From NCBI GenBank assembly GCA_014529385.2, contig CM043952.1, forward strand, positions 70,360,299 to 70,424,298: 64,000 nt of DNA. The letters run 5' to 3'. Every line of letters begins with the position of its first letter. Position 1 is the stretch's first letter. Below the pieces are notes generated by a model that saw only the letters and a list, made by a program, of their open reading frames with translations, was not told the origin of the DNA and ran no database searches. Positions 1 to 48,690 of the stretch are shown in pieces. Both the position numbers and the translations under genes were made by a program. This stretch comes from Adiantum capillus-veneris (taxonomy: Eukaryota > Streptophyta > Polypodiopsida > Polypodiales > Pteridaceae).

Positions 1-106
1 CACCAAGTCATGCACTTGCCTCATGATCTCCTCTTGTTGAGCTTGTGAAACTCAATAAGGAGGCTTGTTAGGTGGTGAGCTTCTTGGTAGGAGCTCAATT
101 GCATGG
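1..106 (-). pseudogene. Element D reverse transcriptase N terminus, cut by the window edge
   Basis: Reading from 106 down gives HAIELLPRSSPPNKPPY, an in-frame stop, then VSQAQQEEIMRQVHDLV. This is the start of a gypsy RT (usual H-A-I-D-L.P and Q..EI..Q...L). The rest lies outside the window. Confidence 0.65.
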
Positions 107-302
107 ACATCATCCCTCATTTTAGAGGTAACTCATTAGGGATGTCATCAATGAAAACATCATGGGATCCATTTAGGAAATTAGACAACTCTAATTCCTC
201 TTTATTCCCTTTATTGCAAGGATATGGTGTTCCCCGACTCATTAGCATCTATGTACATGCTCTCTTCCCCGTAGGTGAAGTAGATTCTCCTTTTAGGGAG
301 CT

Positions 303-653
303 TCATGTTGGAAGCATGCGGTTAAACCATGGTGCCCCAACGATAACATTCTCATATTTGAGAGGAAAGATGAAGAAATCCCTTTTGTCCACATAGCTTT
401 GGACATGAAGCCTTAATTTTCCAATGAAAGAAGTAACTGAGACATCTTGTCCCTTGATAGCTCCATTGGCTTTCAATGCATCTCCTATCTTGTGGGCTTG
501 TATGCCTAGCTTAGTGGTTAACTCCGTGGATATGAAGTTGTGAGTTGAACTAGGGTCAAACAAAATAAATTCATCATGCTCTTGCATCTTTTCCCAAGCA
601 TAGGAAAGGAGAAATCCTTGGCAATGAGCATCCTCTTTTGGAGCTTCAAACAT
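303..653 (-). pseudogene. Element D retropepsin-like protease fragment
   Basis: The minus strand encodes FILFDPSSTHNFIS followed by LTTKLGI and a C-terminal VIVGAPWF block, the pattern of plant gypsy proteases (usual active site LIDSGATHNFIS). The active-site Asp is present, but the following Ser-Gly is Pro-Ser, so activity is doubtful. It lies between gag and RT as expected. Confidence 0.7.
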
Positions 654-672
654 AGAGACTCTAGGAGTCTCA

Positions 673-1940
673 TCACGGGCAATTCTCTTGGGGCAAGGAC
701 GATAAAGCTTCTAGCTCTTTAGGAGAGAGTTTATATTTACCTTTGTAAACTCCCTTCTCCTTGGATCGATTGTTGTTGTTGTTGGAATAGCCTTGGTAAG
801 AATTTTGGGCATTGGTTTTCCTCTTGGCATCACTTCTGTCTTTATTTTCCATGGGCTTGACATTCCGTCTAGCCCCTTGTTGGAAATTGATGCGCGAAGC
901 AACCATGGGGTGGTGGATTACTTCAGTGATAGAATCAGGCCATTGAGAGTTGACGTGCATGGCCATCTCTTTGGGTAATCCCGCACAGAATTGTTGCTTT
1001 TGCTTGACAAAGTCTATCTTTTGAAAAATAGCCTTGAGATGTAAATCCCAAAACTTGACCACATATTTGTGGATAGGCTCATGAGAGAGAAGCTTTAAAC
1101 TTCACCATTTGGTAAACACTTTGTCCTTTGCATCACTTGCAAGGAATTGCTTCATGATGGAAACTCGTAGAGTTTTCCATGTCTTTGGGGTTTCATCGTT
1201 GCCACGAAGGCTAGCCCACCATTGACGAGCCGATTTTTGGAAGTGCATAGCTACATGGCATAGCTTGGAGGACTCCATGAAGCCCTTGTCTCCAAAGGCC
1301 GCATCAAATTTTTGGATGAAGGCCAATACTTTGTCGGTAGCACCAAAGGTGCCATCCTAGGTGAGAAAAGAGATACTCTTTCCTCCCTCTTTAAACTTCT
1401 TTAGCTTTTGTGACCTTCGCCATGCAGGGTAAGATTTGCGATGTCCTCCCCTCTTGTATTCTCTAGGAGAATAACTATTGCTTTTGTCAAAAGAGGAGGA
1501 AGGTGAAGAAGAAGGAGAAGAGGGTGACCTCTTTCTTGCCCTTTTCTTCCTTGGTTTCCTCTCTTCCCTTTTGGAGTGACGAGGAGAAGGACTATGGGTT
1601 AACCATTTCCTCTTGGGAGGAGTGGCAATCGTTTAGTCCGCCTTCTTCGTGGAGCCACGTCTTCGGAGGAATTTAGGGATTCATTACTTACTTGATCTTT
1701 GGATTCCTCCTCTCGTATGGGAGAGAGTCTTCTTTTGGGGGTTTCATCAAGAGGCCTCCTAAGCTCTCTCTCCTCTTGGAGAGGAAAGGAAATCCCATAA
1801 GCACGAATTTGTTGAGTAACTTCGGCTTGCAAAGTGGGGTTGCCCATAGCTTGTTGCAACCTAGTAACAAGATAATTAACAAACATGGGGGCATCATCAT
1901 TGGCACCTTCATGTGCAAAATCAAAGTTATCAATGTTCAT
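673..1940 (-). pseudogene. Element D gag polyprotein, broken
   Basis: Three minus-strand open pieces (1940-1599, 1326-1102, 1062-673) form one gypsy gag. The N-terminal piece has NYLVTRLQQAMG and a basic RRRRTKR tail. The middle piece has the capsid-type segment ARQWWASL with FIQKFDAAFGD before it. The last has KQQFCAGLPKEMA followed by a low-complexity N/K-rich linker. Stops and frame changes separate the pieces, so no complete capsid can be made. I saw no CCHC knuckle. Confidence 0.7.
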
Positions 1941-2374
1941 TCTACTCTCTTAGTTATTGTCAGCCATGTTAATTAAACTTATATGTTTACTTAGTGTAAG
2001 CTTTGTCAATTCAAAACCTTAGTTGCTACTCCACTTAGCCTTTGAAAATAGGCACTTAAGTATCTACACCCACAGCTTGAATTGGTTAATTATAGAGAGT
2101 AGTGGAGTGAGTCTAACACAGTGAACTTTCCGAGGGATAGCTCCTTTCGGACTTCTTATGGCTCAATAATGGTAAAGCCGTAGGCAAGTCTAAAAATATT
2201 CCATTATTAAGACCAAAGCTCCCGACGTGTGCACCATATCCCACATAGTGGGCTCAACAAAACCGATAATAGATCCCAGACCCACTTACCCTAATATAAT
2301 CAACAAAAACAACCATTAATAGGCTACTTAAGGACCTCGACCTCTCTTCTTAAGAAAGAAAAGAGAAACCAAAT

Positions 2375-2386
2375 GCTCTGATACCA
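2375..2386 (-). other. Primer binding site of element D (tRNA initiator-Met)
   Basis: The minus strand reads TGGTATCAGAGC, an exact complement of the 3' end of plant initiator tRNA-Met, one base from the LTR end. It fixes the element's orientation. Confidence 0.85.
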
Positions 2387-3636
2387 ATGTAATGGAAATG
2401 GCCTATGAACTTTGAGAGTAGCGGAATTAGGAAATTAGGTGAAGCATTTTTGAGAGATTACTTTGTGAGCATAGTGGGTGAACTTAATTGATGGTAGCAA
2501 CATAAACATGGTACTTAGTTAACTTGGCATAAACAATACTTTTGCAAGAGAGAGAGTTTAGAGAACATAACAATAGTTAAGGACCGGATTCATATGGAAC
2601 CGGTCCCCCCTCCCAATAGGCATTTGTATTATAGTTTCTCCCATCAAGAGAGACTTGGTACAATACAATCTTTGTGTTCCTTGTGACCTGCGTGATGCAA
2701 TGAAGATGGAAAGATTCATGCATCACAAGCATAACATAAACTTGTAGAAAGCATTAACTATCCCAAGCCTCAGTCCTAAGGCCTCAAACACCTTCGAAGG
2801 TGGAGAGAGCTAGCGGGGAATGAGGGTAGGGAAGAGGAAGAAGAAACATTCCATAGGAGAAAGAAATAGTTCCTCACTTATCATTACTCTTCTTGATAGC
2901 ATACATAATAGCATAGTAATGAAGATGGAGAAGATGGCAAGCTTAAGCATTGAAGCATGGCTCTTGGTTGGATTTGCATTCCATAGCCAAGAGTGTTGAT
3001 GTAGGCTCTCACTTCTCACAAGCTTGCAGAAGGAGGTGGTGTTCCTCAACTTTCACCAAGTGAGACTAAATCCCCAAAATGAGTGTGTCTACGGTGTATA
3101 TCCCCCTAGCACCCCCCTTGCTTGCTTGGGGCGAGTTGTAACTTTTCCACATGCTGCAATCTCATTGGATCCCTCTCCCTCTAGCCAATCACATGCTGCA
3201 TGCATTCAAGTACATGGGTAGTCTTTTGACAAGTGTCCTCCTTACCCCTTAGAAAGAGAGAGAGCTTGAAAATATCTAGATAGTTTGTTGGATGGAACTA
3301 GAAGCTCATTGGACCCCTCTTTAGCCCAACCCATAGCATTCAAGTACACCATGTGGTTAAGGTTAGTGAGAGTCTGACATGTGTCCCACGTGTCCTTTTA
3401 GAAAAGGGGTGCCCTTTGTGTGAGTGGAAGGTTAGGTCAAAGATTCCCCTAACTTTGGGACTTTCATGCATAGGAAGCTTCTCAAGCAACTTCCTCATTA
3501 AGTTTGTAGGGTCTCTTTTTGACTCAAGCACTTTACCCCCATGAATAGAAAGCTTCTCAAGCACCTTCCTCATTAAGTATGACAAGTACCTCAAGTACCT
3601 TAGTCATCAAGCATGACAAGCACCTTAGCTGGAGTT

Positions 3637-3806
3637 CCCACCTCAAGCTCAGCCCTAGCTTGCCTAAGGTCAAAGGCAAGTTTAGGTCGGGTTCCCACCT
3701 CAAGCTCAGCCCTAGCTTGCCTAAGGTTAAAGGTAAGTTTAGGTTGGGTTCCCACCTCAAGCTCAGCCCTAGCTTGCCGAAGGTCAAAGGACTTTTAACA
3801 TTAACC
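3637..3806 (+). repeat. 57-bp tandem repeat, three copies
   Basis: The block beginning cccacctcaagctcagccct recurs at about 3637, 3694 and 3751 with few differences. The unit length is divisible by three and it stays open in several frames, but the frames look like repeat shadows. Flanking sequence has a shorter duplication (gcttctcaagcaacttcctc type) at about 3476 and 3552. Confidence 0.85.
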
Positions 3807-3865
3807 ATTGGAGGTCTTTAATGAAGCTAACCCTAAGGTCTTTTAAGCTCCATTAGATGCACATT

Positions 3866-4070
3866 GCTCTTTGATAGACTACCTCATTTTGGACCCTTAT
3901 TGAGATGTAACCATCTCTCCTCTTGGTCCCCTGCTGAGGTAAGTCTAGAAGCACTTATTGCACATTTTTCTTTGATAGACCATCTCCTTTTGGACCCCTA
4001 TTGAGATGCAACCATCTCTCCTTTTGGTCCCGTGTTGAGATAGGTCTAGAAGCACATGTCTCTATTCTAA
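3866..4070 (+). repeat. About 101-bp tandem duplication
   Basis: The segment starting tttgatagac, containing aaccatctctcc, is repeated at 3870 and 3971 with scattered substitutions. Confidence 0.8.
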
Positions 4071-4136
4071 CTCTTGTTCTCGTTTATTCTCCCTCATTAA
4101 ATGATCAATTTAATATGAGAAAATCATTTGGTAAAG

Positions 4137-5451
4137 TTAGATATTATATTTTATGACATCATATATCTCTTCATCCTCTTCTACTTCACACGCTTCTATG
4201 GCTCCCAAAGATCCATTGATACCCTCTAAAGGTTCTTGATGCACCCCCTCTGAATAGGTATTTACATCACAAAAGTCATCCATAATGTTATGTTCATACA
4301 TACCACAACCTGCCAAGAAAACATTAACAATAGCATCTTCTTCTCTCATTTCTAGCAAAGAAGCATCAATATTAGTATCTTCATCTTACTTTGTGACATT
4401 AGCACCTGCAAGCACGCCGTTAAAAAAAAACATGCATCCATTTATATCCTCATGCACACCCTATGTTATCTCCACCATTTCTTGCACTTCATTAGTTGCC
4501 ATATAAATGGATTTTATATGCAATCGTCTTCGGCAAACCTGTTGTCCTTTTTGGCCTCAGATGCTTCTATGGTGCTGAAAGATCCATTAGTACCCTACAA
4601 AGGCTTCTCTTGAACTGCATGAGAACAATCTATGCAGTGGTCACTGGCCTATGAAACACTGGCAACACAATTCTACCTTCATCTAAACTTTGCTAGAACC
4701 AATGATGGAGGTAACTACCATGCGAGAAATCTTTGAAAAGTTTCCATCAATTTCAATTTTAGCATCAAATTCATTATTTACCTATTTTAGATTTTCGAAA
4801 ACAAGATTCTTTGGGACTAAATCTGCTACTTTCAAAGCTGCATTTTCTTTGGCTTTACTTCTTGCGTAAATTTGTTCCCAAAATTCATCATAACCAAGTA
4901 TCTGCAACAACTGATCTTCATCACCTTATTAAAAGTAATGTTCTTCTTCTCAGTCATCTACTTTATTTCTAAGTTTATATATTAGTCACGCACCTATACG
5001 ATTGCTCCTTCAAATTTTGCCCAACTATCCCCATTCATGTCAATAAGTTCCTATATTTGATCACGCAATTCTGGAGGTAATTGCTCAAATTCCTTGATCA
5101 TGTGCTCAAGTAAGTTCCATCTCTAACTTGTAGCATACAAGATATCCGTTGCCATTGTAGCCATCAAACTAACCCCTTTCAGCATAAACTTAATGTAACA
5201 CTTCATCCACCACTTTGTTCTTTTTTGCTTGCTTCATCTAGGCTTCATTTGGGGAATTAACTCCTCGCAATAACTTTGTTTATACCTATTCATCCATACC
5301 AAATTCCTAGTAAATAACCTGTTGTTACTGCTACTACACAAAAGCAAAAAATAGATGTAACATCTATTGCATCATCTGCCCTATTGGCATAGACATCTTC
5401 TCAATCACAATTTTCCCACCCCGGCTTGGTTCATGTCGGGTTCACCAAAGA
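4137..5451 (-). mobile_element. Ty3/gypsy remnant F, 5' end with tRNA-Trp PBS and decayed gag
   Basis: On the minus strand an LTR end (CCCGACA, border at 5452) is followed by a PBS of the same type as element A and then by a stop-ridden gag-like stretch. It contains HMIKEFEQLPPELRDQI and later an acidic region around 4358-4137. It looks like an old relative of element A in opposite orientation. The length of its LTR beyond 5452 could not be determined. Confidence 0.55.
5430..5447 (-). other. Primer binding site of element F (tRNA-Trp type)
   Basis: The minus strand reads TGGTGAACCCGACATGAA. It is complementary to the 3' end of plant tRNA-Trp as I recall it, with one mismatch, and lies 4 nt from the presumed LTR end. 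Confidence 0.65.
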
Positions 5452-8400
5452 TGTCGGGAATAAATGTCTGGAGGCGGGCGAGCATGGTCAACATCGGGCT
5501 TCTTGCTATGGGAAAAAGGCAAAGAAAAGGCACAACACAATGAATCCAAGCACAAATGATGCTTTGGAGTTAGAATTTATATTACTAATGAATTATGAAA
5601 ATGAATACAAAATCTAACTACAATAGGGCTCATGTTCTAATTCCTTTTACTTAGTTAAGAGAGCATGAGAGAGAGAAGTGGTGCCATGACAAGTGAGAGC
5701 ACAAGAGAGGGCATCCTCATCCTCTTCTCGCCTTGCTCTTCCGCTTTGCTTTAGCACTTGCCTTCTCCTTTGTCTTCCCTTGCTCCTTCTCTTTCTAGTT
5801 TTTTGTATCAAGTACCTCTTACTTCATGCAGACCACGAAAAGCTTTGAAAAGTACTCATTAACTTGATCTCACTTGGGCATACCTCAAAAAAGAACTTGC
5901 GAAAACTCTTTATCTTCTTTTTGTTAGAAAAAACTATCCGTCACACAAAATTTGCTGCTTGTAAGTTCCCTCCACTTACTTGCTCACTCTTCTCCCTTCC
6001 CGAAAAGCTCCCAAACAACTTCTTCAAGACTCCCCTACTGCTTATTTTGTAAAAACTCTCTAAACTATCGTAAATCTCCTCCTTTGTGATCCTTAAAACT
6101 TATCATAATTCCCCCTTCAAAAGCATGCAAATCCCCTGTATTTTTCTCTTCTCTCCTTGCTTGTCGAGGGAAAATTGTTTGTTCCTTGTTCAAGAAACAA
6201 TTCCCTTATTTTCAGCCTCTCAAGTGCTTTTAAAGTCTTTTCTTGAGTAGTATAAAATTTTCCTTTTTGTTGCCCTTAGGAAACAACCCCTATTGATGTG
6301 GTAGGCTATCCTTGCAGATGCTCCAAACCGACTCTTTTTGGAGATGAAAGTGATTGCCCAGGTGTGTTGTAGAGCCTTCCTCTGAATGACCTCTTTTCCC
6401 CCTATCGTAGCTTTAAAGAAACCTCTTGCACGTTGTTCCAAAGACACTACTCATTTGCTTGTCATATTTTACTTTAAATAGCTTTGCTTTTTCTATTTTA
6501 ACCACCATGAGCAGCCATTGTGTCGGCGTTCTTACATATCTACCAAAGCATTGATAAGTGGTGTCAAGCACAACATTTTCAGCATAAATATTGGCAAAAG
6601 CATTGTCATGAACAACAATGGCATGCATATTTACCAAAACATTGGTACGCACCACTTACCATCAATCCGCAAAAAAAACATTTTTATCACCATGTTGGGC
6701 ATGATCTTGCTTAGCTCTTTAAGTACACCACATTTTTATCACCGCCATGTTGGGCATGATCCCACTTAGCTCTTTAAGTACACCACATTTGACTTACATA
6801 CCAACCAAAGCATTTCCAGTCACAATATATGGATACATATCAATCAAAGCATTGCCAATCATAATATATGTAATACATATCAATCAAAGCATTGCCAACC
6901 ACAATATCGGGCATGCATTTCAAGCAAAGTATCAAGAATGAGGACATTCCAACCAAACCATCAACAATGAGGACATTTTCCCCAAATAGCCTACACCCAA
7001 GTTAGTAAACAGATGCCAATTATCCACTTCAGTGATGATCCTATCCAAAAGTTGACAACCTCTCTGAATTTCTCCTTGTGGACACAGAGCATCACAACAA
7101 TTCCATGATGCAACTTGAAAATATAGAGTGATAGGCCCTTGGTAACAATCATAGCCTCAATTGTTTGAGTTGATACATTTAAGTATCTTGCACTATCCAA
7201 AACTAAAGTGGCAACATTAAAGCAGAGGTTGACCTTGTCATACAAGAATGTAGATTCCCCAAACCTATGGGCCATTTTCCTTGATCCTAATTTGATGAGG
7301 AGTACCTTCACATGGGCTAGAAGCTCTGCTTCACGTTATGTCCTTCAAAGCACTTCTTTTGTTTGCACAACAGGAGATCCTTCCAAATTAAACGTTAAAA
7401 AGTGAAAAAACAAGAACTTAAAATTGTCTAACCTTGTTAACCATTTGTGGCCAGTTGTCTCAAAATCCAAAAGTGCATGCTCGATTGAGAGTGAATTTTA
7501 GTATGATTTTACTATCCTTGCTTGAATCTAGCTCATAGCCGTGGACTCTAATAGTTTGAGAGTTGTCATATGTACCATGTAAGCCCTCGTTGCTCGGTTC
7601 ATGCCAACACCCATTAAAAAACCGTTCAAATATATTCCAAAGTCCCCCCAAGTTTGTATGTTGGTAATATATCTCAAACTTTGGAAGCTACTACGTGATA
7701 TGCATAGAATTAAAGCCTTGCTTCACATAATGATGAGCTTCTTTGCTCATATCCATTTGATGTTTCTGCAGACATTCACATGCCATGCATGATGCCCAAT
7801 CTCAAAAATAAAATCGACCTTGTCGATCATTGACAAATAGTCAACCTTGTTGAGTTGTATGGAGTAGCAGAAGCCTTAAAAGTACTTGCAATTAATGCAT
7901 GTCATAATTACAACGACAAAGCGTATACCTTATATTGGCCAATGCTAAGAGCAAATGCACGGGATATTCATTGGAGAACCTTGATGACATAATGGGTTCT
8001 AATTGGCTCCTTGACCACAAAATCATAAAATATGCATAAAGATTGCTCCAATTAGGAAACCTTCCCATTTTGAGTGGTCAAGCCTTGGAAGGGCTTCCCC
8101 TTAGAAACTGCTACGCGATTGCCTTATGAAATTTTTGGGTGGTCTGCATAAGAACTAAACAAATGCCTTGATAGGCCATTAGCACCATGAACTAAATGTA
8201 CTTACCATTAGCATCACGAAGCTTGATCAATGTAGTATGGAAACTTTAATTGCTTCAACGTCGCATGGATGTGTCATACAGATGGAGATGTGTAGAAAGC
8301 ATTGTTTCCATGCACGTAAAGAGCATGCCATGCATACATAAAAAGGTGCAAATGAATACAGACCTTCTTTGACACACAAATCTATGCATTGCCTATTCCA

Positions 8401-9950
8401 AGTTTCCATGAAACTTAAAAAACATAAACAATTGTGGGCATGCGATGCACGAGCATGTAGTGCTGCAGAAACTCTCCGTGAGAGAAGAACATACACATGT
8501 ATCTCGTGAAAGCAAGAAAGCATTCTTATGATACAAGCCCTCCCTCTTTGTGTTGCTTTGGACCTATTGTCTATTGTGGGCCTTCTCCGAGTATGTAACT
8601 TTGGTGGTGTTCTTTGTGCATGCCATTCTTCTCTATTAAAGAGGAAGTTACAAACAAGCTCTTGGCCTTTTTATAGTTAGAAAAAAGGATAGCCTCACAT
8701 ACACTAAAGTCAAATTTTTACGTTGTCTAATTACTTATCAAAAAAGTGATTTACAATTCATTATGACGCATCCAAACTCTCCCTATGTTGATCCTTGTGG
8801 CATGCAATTTGCTAAGCCTTTGTGGCCCTTAAGACATATGCCATCACCAAGAAATGTTGATGTGTCCAATTCGTTGGACTTTCTTTGTAATGACACAATA
8901 TTGTGCACACTCCCTAGTTTAAGTACACCCAAAGGTAGTATGAAAAAATTAGTCAAACATCTTGGCAAGGCAATTAAATGGTGTGTGGTCATATCCATGG
9001 CAGGCCTTCTTAAAATAGATCCCTTTTGCATGGCAATGAGTTTCTCCATTCCTTGAGAGCTCCACATATTGAGTGATCCATATGTGTTCATAAAGTACGT
9101 GCTGTGGGCAAATAACATGCACACCAAGCAGACATCCTAAACTTAATAAACTATATAAAGAAGTTAAAAAAATAGAAAATAGTTTCCATGAATTTATGAA
9201 AACACCAGTAAATTCACATAAGGATTTGTGAAATTCTTGCCATTGCTATGGAACTATACTCAAAAGATTCATTAGTTGCACCTTCTTTGAAAAATATGCC
9301 CAAACAAGTTTACATTTCTTCACAACATCCACATATGTATCCTTGCCAATTGTACAGTTACACAAATCTCTCCACAATTTTCATCATTTTCCTTACTTGT
9401 TGCTAGCGTCACATTGGCCCCATCACATTGAAATACCGCATCATTGGCTTGGCTATGCGTAGACGTCCAAACCTTTTAAAATAAACCTTGTGCTCTATCA
9501 CTACTCATCGATTTTTTTGAACCAGCTCCCAAGTGTTGTCCCACTATTGCCTACTAATAAAGAGACGTGTCCCTTTTGACAACCAATAGAGTTCAATGTT
9601 TTCTTATCATGACTAAGCTTAGTCCCTTCATGCTTATGTAACGTTTTCAACCTTGATCACCGGTTATGGTGGGGTTGGCTCGTGATGAGGAATGACAACA
9701 AGTCACGGACTTAATCTGTGGTGCTAATGAGATATGTTGGCATGTCATTTTCATGAAAAGTTGAAAAGAGGTACTCTTACATGTTCAAGCACCTTTAGAA
9801 AGTTTGAAGACTAGTCATTCATTTAGCTACCTCTTAGCTGTGATAGCTCATTTAAAATACTCAAGTGAGTTATAAATAAAGTCTATACACTATTGTATTC
9901 ATCCGATTTTGGATATACACCATTTACAAAAATGCTTACAAAGGGACAAC
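5452..9950. other. Degraded repetitive sequence, nothing firmly recognised
   Basis: The left part presumably holds the LTR of element F. From about 6533 to 6935 there are imperfect repeats. Longer minus-strand frames at 6991-7311 and 8783-9127 show no domain I can name. Likely decayed transposon sequence. Confidence 0.4.
6533..6935 (+). repeat. Imperfect tandem repeats (about 40-bp and 55-bp units)
   Basis: The motif caaagcatt recurs about every 40 bp at 6806, 6845 and 6885 within atacatatcaa surroundings, with looser copies from 6540. A separate 55-bp unit containing atgttgggcatgatc and tagctctttaagtacacc occurs at 6692 and 6747. Confidence 0.7.
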
Positions 9951-10530
9951 AATGTAGATGATCAAGATGCTCTTCTTAGTTTCATTGAACTTCCTAGTGA
10001 ATCATGTATCGGTCAAGTGGACAGCTAGACCCAAGGGAGGTACCATTGTGGAAAGCATTAGTGTCCTTAAGAAGATATCACCACTTTTGCTTTCGAGGGA
10101 GAAAACGCTTCTCCAAGGGGGGAGTAATGCAAGGCTTAAGGTAGGATTGGGTGGGCAAGGCCCTAATCTATGCATGTATGGTCGGGACTCCTAAAATAAG
10201 GACCATGGGTCTATATAGGGGGAAGGATGGGTGGAGATGAGCATGCGGTAGTTCATTTGTCCTTTCACTAATGAGACGAGTGCGGGCCCTTGGTGGTATA
10301 TCCGATCCAGTGAATTGTAAAATTCTAGAGTGAACCATAAAGTAAGCTATTCACTAGATTGTAAGTCATATAAACAAAAGTAAAGACTACATTAATATCT
10401 TGAAGAAGCTGCTGGCTCTATTACCTAGCCATGTTAATATTGCTAACTAGAGAATTCCTTTTCATAAGAGATGCAAGAAAGCGATAGAAAACTTAAATGG
10501 AGCAAAAAACGAGGTAGCAGAGACAGACCT
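9951..10530 (+). mobile_element. Possible 3' end of a plus-strand LTR element
   Basis: A polypurine run, aaggggggagtaatg, at about 10116-10130 is followed by an LTR-like stretch with gtctatatagg near 10210 as a possible TATA box. Nothing upstream encodes a recognisable polyprotein, so this is only a suggestion. Confidence 0.3.
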
Positions 10531-10763
10531 AGATGGGTGCTAAGAGTGCAAGCCCACTTGTAGCTTGTTGTTGCAAATCTCCTTTTCGACTCCAAGTGTT
10601 CCTCATCTTTAGCATCTGTGCCTACTGCTTATTGCATAGGCCACATCCGACTGCCGCTCCCCCATTGACGCTCTTTCAAGCTCCAACATGCACCTCAGTC
10701 ATGTTGGCCTCACTTGGTGAGACTGTGCTTAAAACAAAGCAGAGCGAGGATATTTGCTTCAAT

Positions 10764-10764
<1 letters not shown>

Positions 10765-10816
<52 letters not shown>
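10765..10816 (+). repeat. (GA)n microsatellite
   Basis: About 26 uninterrupted GA units upstream of the RUVBL1 5' flank. Confidence 0.95.
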
Positions 10817-46424
<35,608 letters not shown>

Positions 46425-48220
46425 CTTTCTTGTGTGGCTCAAGAGCTATCCTCATGTGCACTATTCAATCGTGCGATGTAATCGAGCCAGCGGCACTTGT
46501 GGGAGTTTTGAGTCTTCCCTTGTCTAGAAACCATAAGCTGGACTTTGTGGTTTCAAGCAACAACCTTGTCAAGGCTGGTTCCAAAGAGCTCTCAAGTAAA
46601 TTTTGTATCGAAGTTTGGATCCGAGAGTAGTAACTTGATCCAAGTGAGGTCCTGTGCCACACCGATGTTTGTGAAGAGAAAGCGGTCTTCCTTCTATTAT
46701 ACTGACCCCTCGTTCTAAAGCAAGGATGTATTTTGCACTTCTCTTCGTATCTTTTGGTTTGGAGAAATGCATGTATTATCAAGATGGCCTACAGCACAAA
46801 AATATTATAGGTGATCATATTCCTACGCTCCACAAAAATTAAAATTTACAGAGAATCTATAGAGCTCTCTCTCTCTCTCTCTCTCTCATACACACACGCG
46901 CGCCCGTGCGTGCACGCGTGCCCGTGCGTAATCTTCAGGTCAGCCACGTACTGCACGGTTCTTTTTCTCAATTTTTGTGGTTGACAAAGAAGAGGGAAGC
47001 TTGTGCTGTTTTCACCAGTTGCAATGGAAAGGCCTTTCTCTAGATGCAATCGTCTTGTAGGCATGTCGCCTTATGCGAGGTAAGACATTGAGATGGGGGG
47101 TGTGAATTCACAAGGGACTGACCAAAATTTTGAACCAATTTGCCTTGCTTTTTATCTGACATGTTTGGGGAAGTTGTGGAGAGGAGGGCAGGGGAGGTGG
47201 AAGGAGGGCTGTAGGAGGTGGGGATTGAAGGGGATGTGGGCAGTTATTGCTGTTGGAGGAAGGACCCGTGTAGTGCCCACCAGTATTCGGGAAAAATGTG
47301 TCTGAGCTTATATCGTGCCGTTTTCAATTTCCAAAATGCCGGTTAAGGGCAAGGGGAAAGGAGAAATTCTGCCCCAAAAAAGATATGTTTGGAAAAATGA
47401 TTTTTCCTTAACATTGGTGCCCGCTCTTTTTTTTGGGGGGAGGGGGGGGGGAGGGGATCTAATTTGCAAATGGATTTTATTTCATCTAGTATATCAAGTG
47501 TTGCTTGTTAAAGTGTCACTCTCATGTAACTACCACGAGGTTAAGCATCATACATGTTTGAACATCCTTAGGGAACGCATTTTTGGGTGTTGTATGGGCC
47601 CCAATTTGTAGTTTTTGAGTTCAGTCATAATAAACAATGCCTTCAAGTCGCGTGTCATGAGACTCGCAGTTTGTTGGAAAAACTAACCTTGTTGGAAGTG
47701 TTGTTTGCTACTTGTTTACCACCTCAATGTAGTCCACGAAACTAGTGTTATTGTGTGAACCATTCAGAAATGATGGGTCTTTGGTGTTCAATCTCTTGTG
47801 CATTTCAATCATTGTCTGGATGTAAAGATATGAAAAAGCATTCAAAACGGAGATGAATTATGTTTTCTCATGAAGATAACCCTCTTGAGCCCAATTCACT
47901 TTTGATACTATGGTGGTCATTAAATACCTTGATTGATTGTTTTTCTCCTATAATTTATAGAAAACACTTTTTATAAATTTTATAATGTATCTATAGCTAC
48001 ATTCTTTTGTAATTTCTTTCGGCATTGTCAAAATAATGTCACACTAAGCGTAGTTCAACGCTGATTACATAGTGATTATTAGGTGATGCATACGTGTGCA
48101 CAAATGAATCTCCACTCGTGCCTTATGCTATGCAATTAGGATACTAAAAATGTTCATTCTCATAGCGATTATGGAGGAAGACTAATGATCAATTTAGAGC
48201 CTAATCATAAATTTATTATA
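46425..48220 (+). other. RUVBL1 3' UTR and downstream flank
   Basis: The 3' end of the transcript cannot be fixed; the first clear AATAAA-type signal is at about 47628. (CT)n at 46865-46886 is followed by an alternating pyrimidine-purine stretch (cacgcgcgcccgtgcgtgc) to 46929. No coding domain. Confidence 0.5.
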
Positions 48221-48223
48221 CTT

Positions 48224-48690
48224 AAAAAGTAGACTTAATTGATGAACAATGCACAAAGCGAATTTGGTTGTGAAATAAACTTGATTGATATGCATAAAAG
48301 TTGTACATTATCTTGGGGGATTTACTAGTAGTACTGGGGAGACGTCAGTTGTGGGCACCGAAACTATCTTATTTTCCCCTATATACAGAACTCCTTTATT
48401 TAAAATCTACCTACTTGGGCTTACAAAACCCTCCCATTGTATGCTCAGGTGATATCACTATACTTAAACTAAGACTTAATCGATGACAAATGCACAAAGT
48501 GAATTGGTTGCAAAATAAATTTGATTGATATGCATAAAAGTTGTACATCATTTGGGGGGGTTCACTAGTACTAGGGAGACATCACCTGCGTGCACCAAAA
48601 CTATCTTATTTTCCCTCTATACAAAACTCCCTTATGTAATCTGCCTGTTTTGCCTTGCAAAACCCCCTATTGTACGCTCGCATGATATAG
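48224..48690 (+). repeat. About 225-bp tandem duplication
   Basis: The unit beginning gacttaattgatga or gacttaatcgatga and containing gatatgcataaaagttgtac is repeated twice, with ttgggggg, actatcttattttcccc and caaaaccctcccattgtatg blocks in each. A diverged third part lies at about 52066-52160. Confidence 0.8.

Larger units (their letters stand above)
1..2736 (-). mobile_element. Ty3/gypsy retrotransposon D, 5' part (LTR, PBS, gag, protease, start of RT)
   Basis: Read on the minus strand the order is LTR (from 2388 upward), an initiator-Met PBS, gag, aspartic protease, then the start of reverse transcriptase running off the left edge: a conventional gypsy layout. The inner LTR border is TGTAATGG on the plus strand. 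The outer border is uncertain; ATAACA at 2731-2736 would give a 349-bp LTR with TGTTAT...ATTACA ends. Coding is interrupted by stops and frameshifts. Confidence 0.75.
2737..4130. other. Non-coding stretch between elements D and F
   Basis: Apart from the two tandem repeats listed separately I recognise nothing here. The short open frames show no domain. Confidence 0.5.

Noticed and set aside
3637-3806. CRISPR-like array
   Set aside because: Units are contiguous with no unique spacers, and this is a plant nuclear context.
3579-3821. Overlapping frames on both strands with Pro/Ser/Leu repeats
   Set aside because: Produced by the 57-bp tandem repeat, whose length is a multiple of three.
8763-9127. 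97- and 114-codon frames on opposite strands
   Set aside because: They overlap each other, show no recognisable motif, and have AT-rich repeat-like surroundings.
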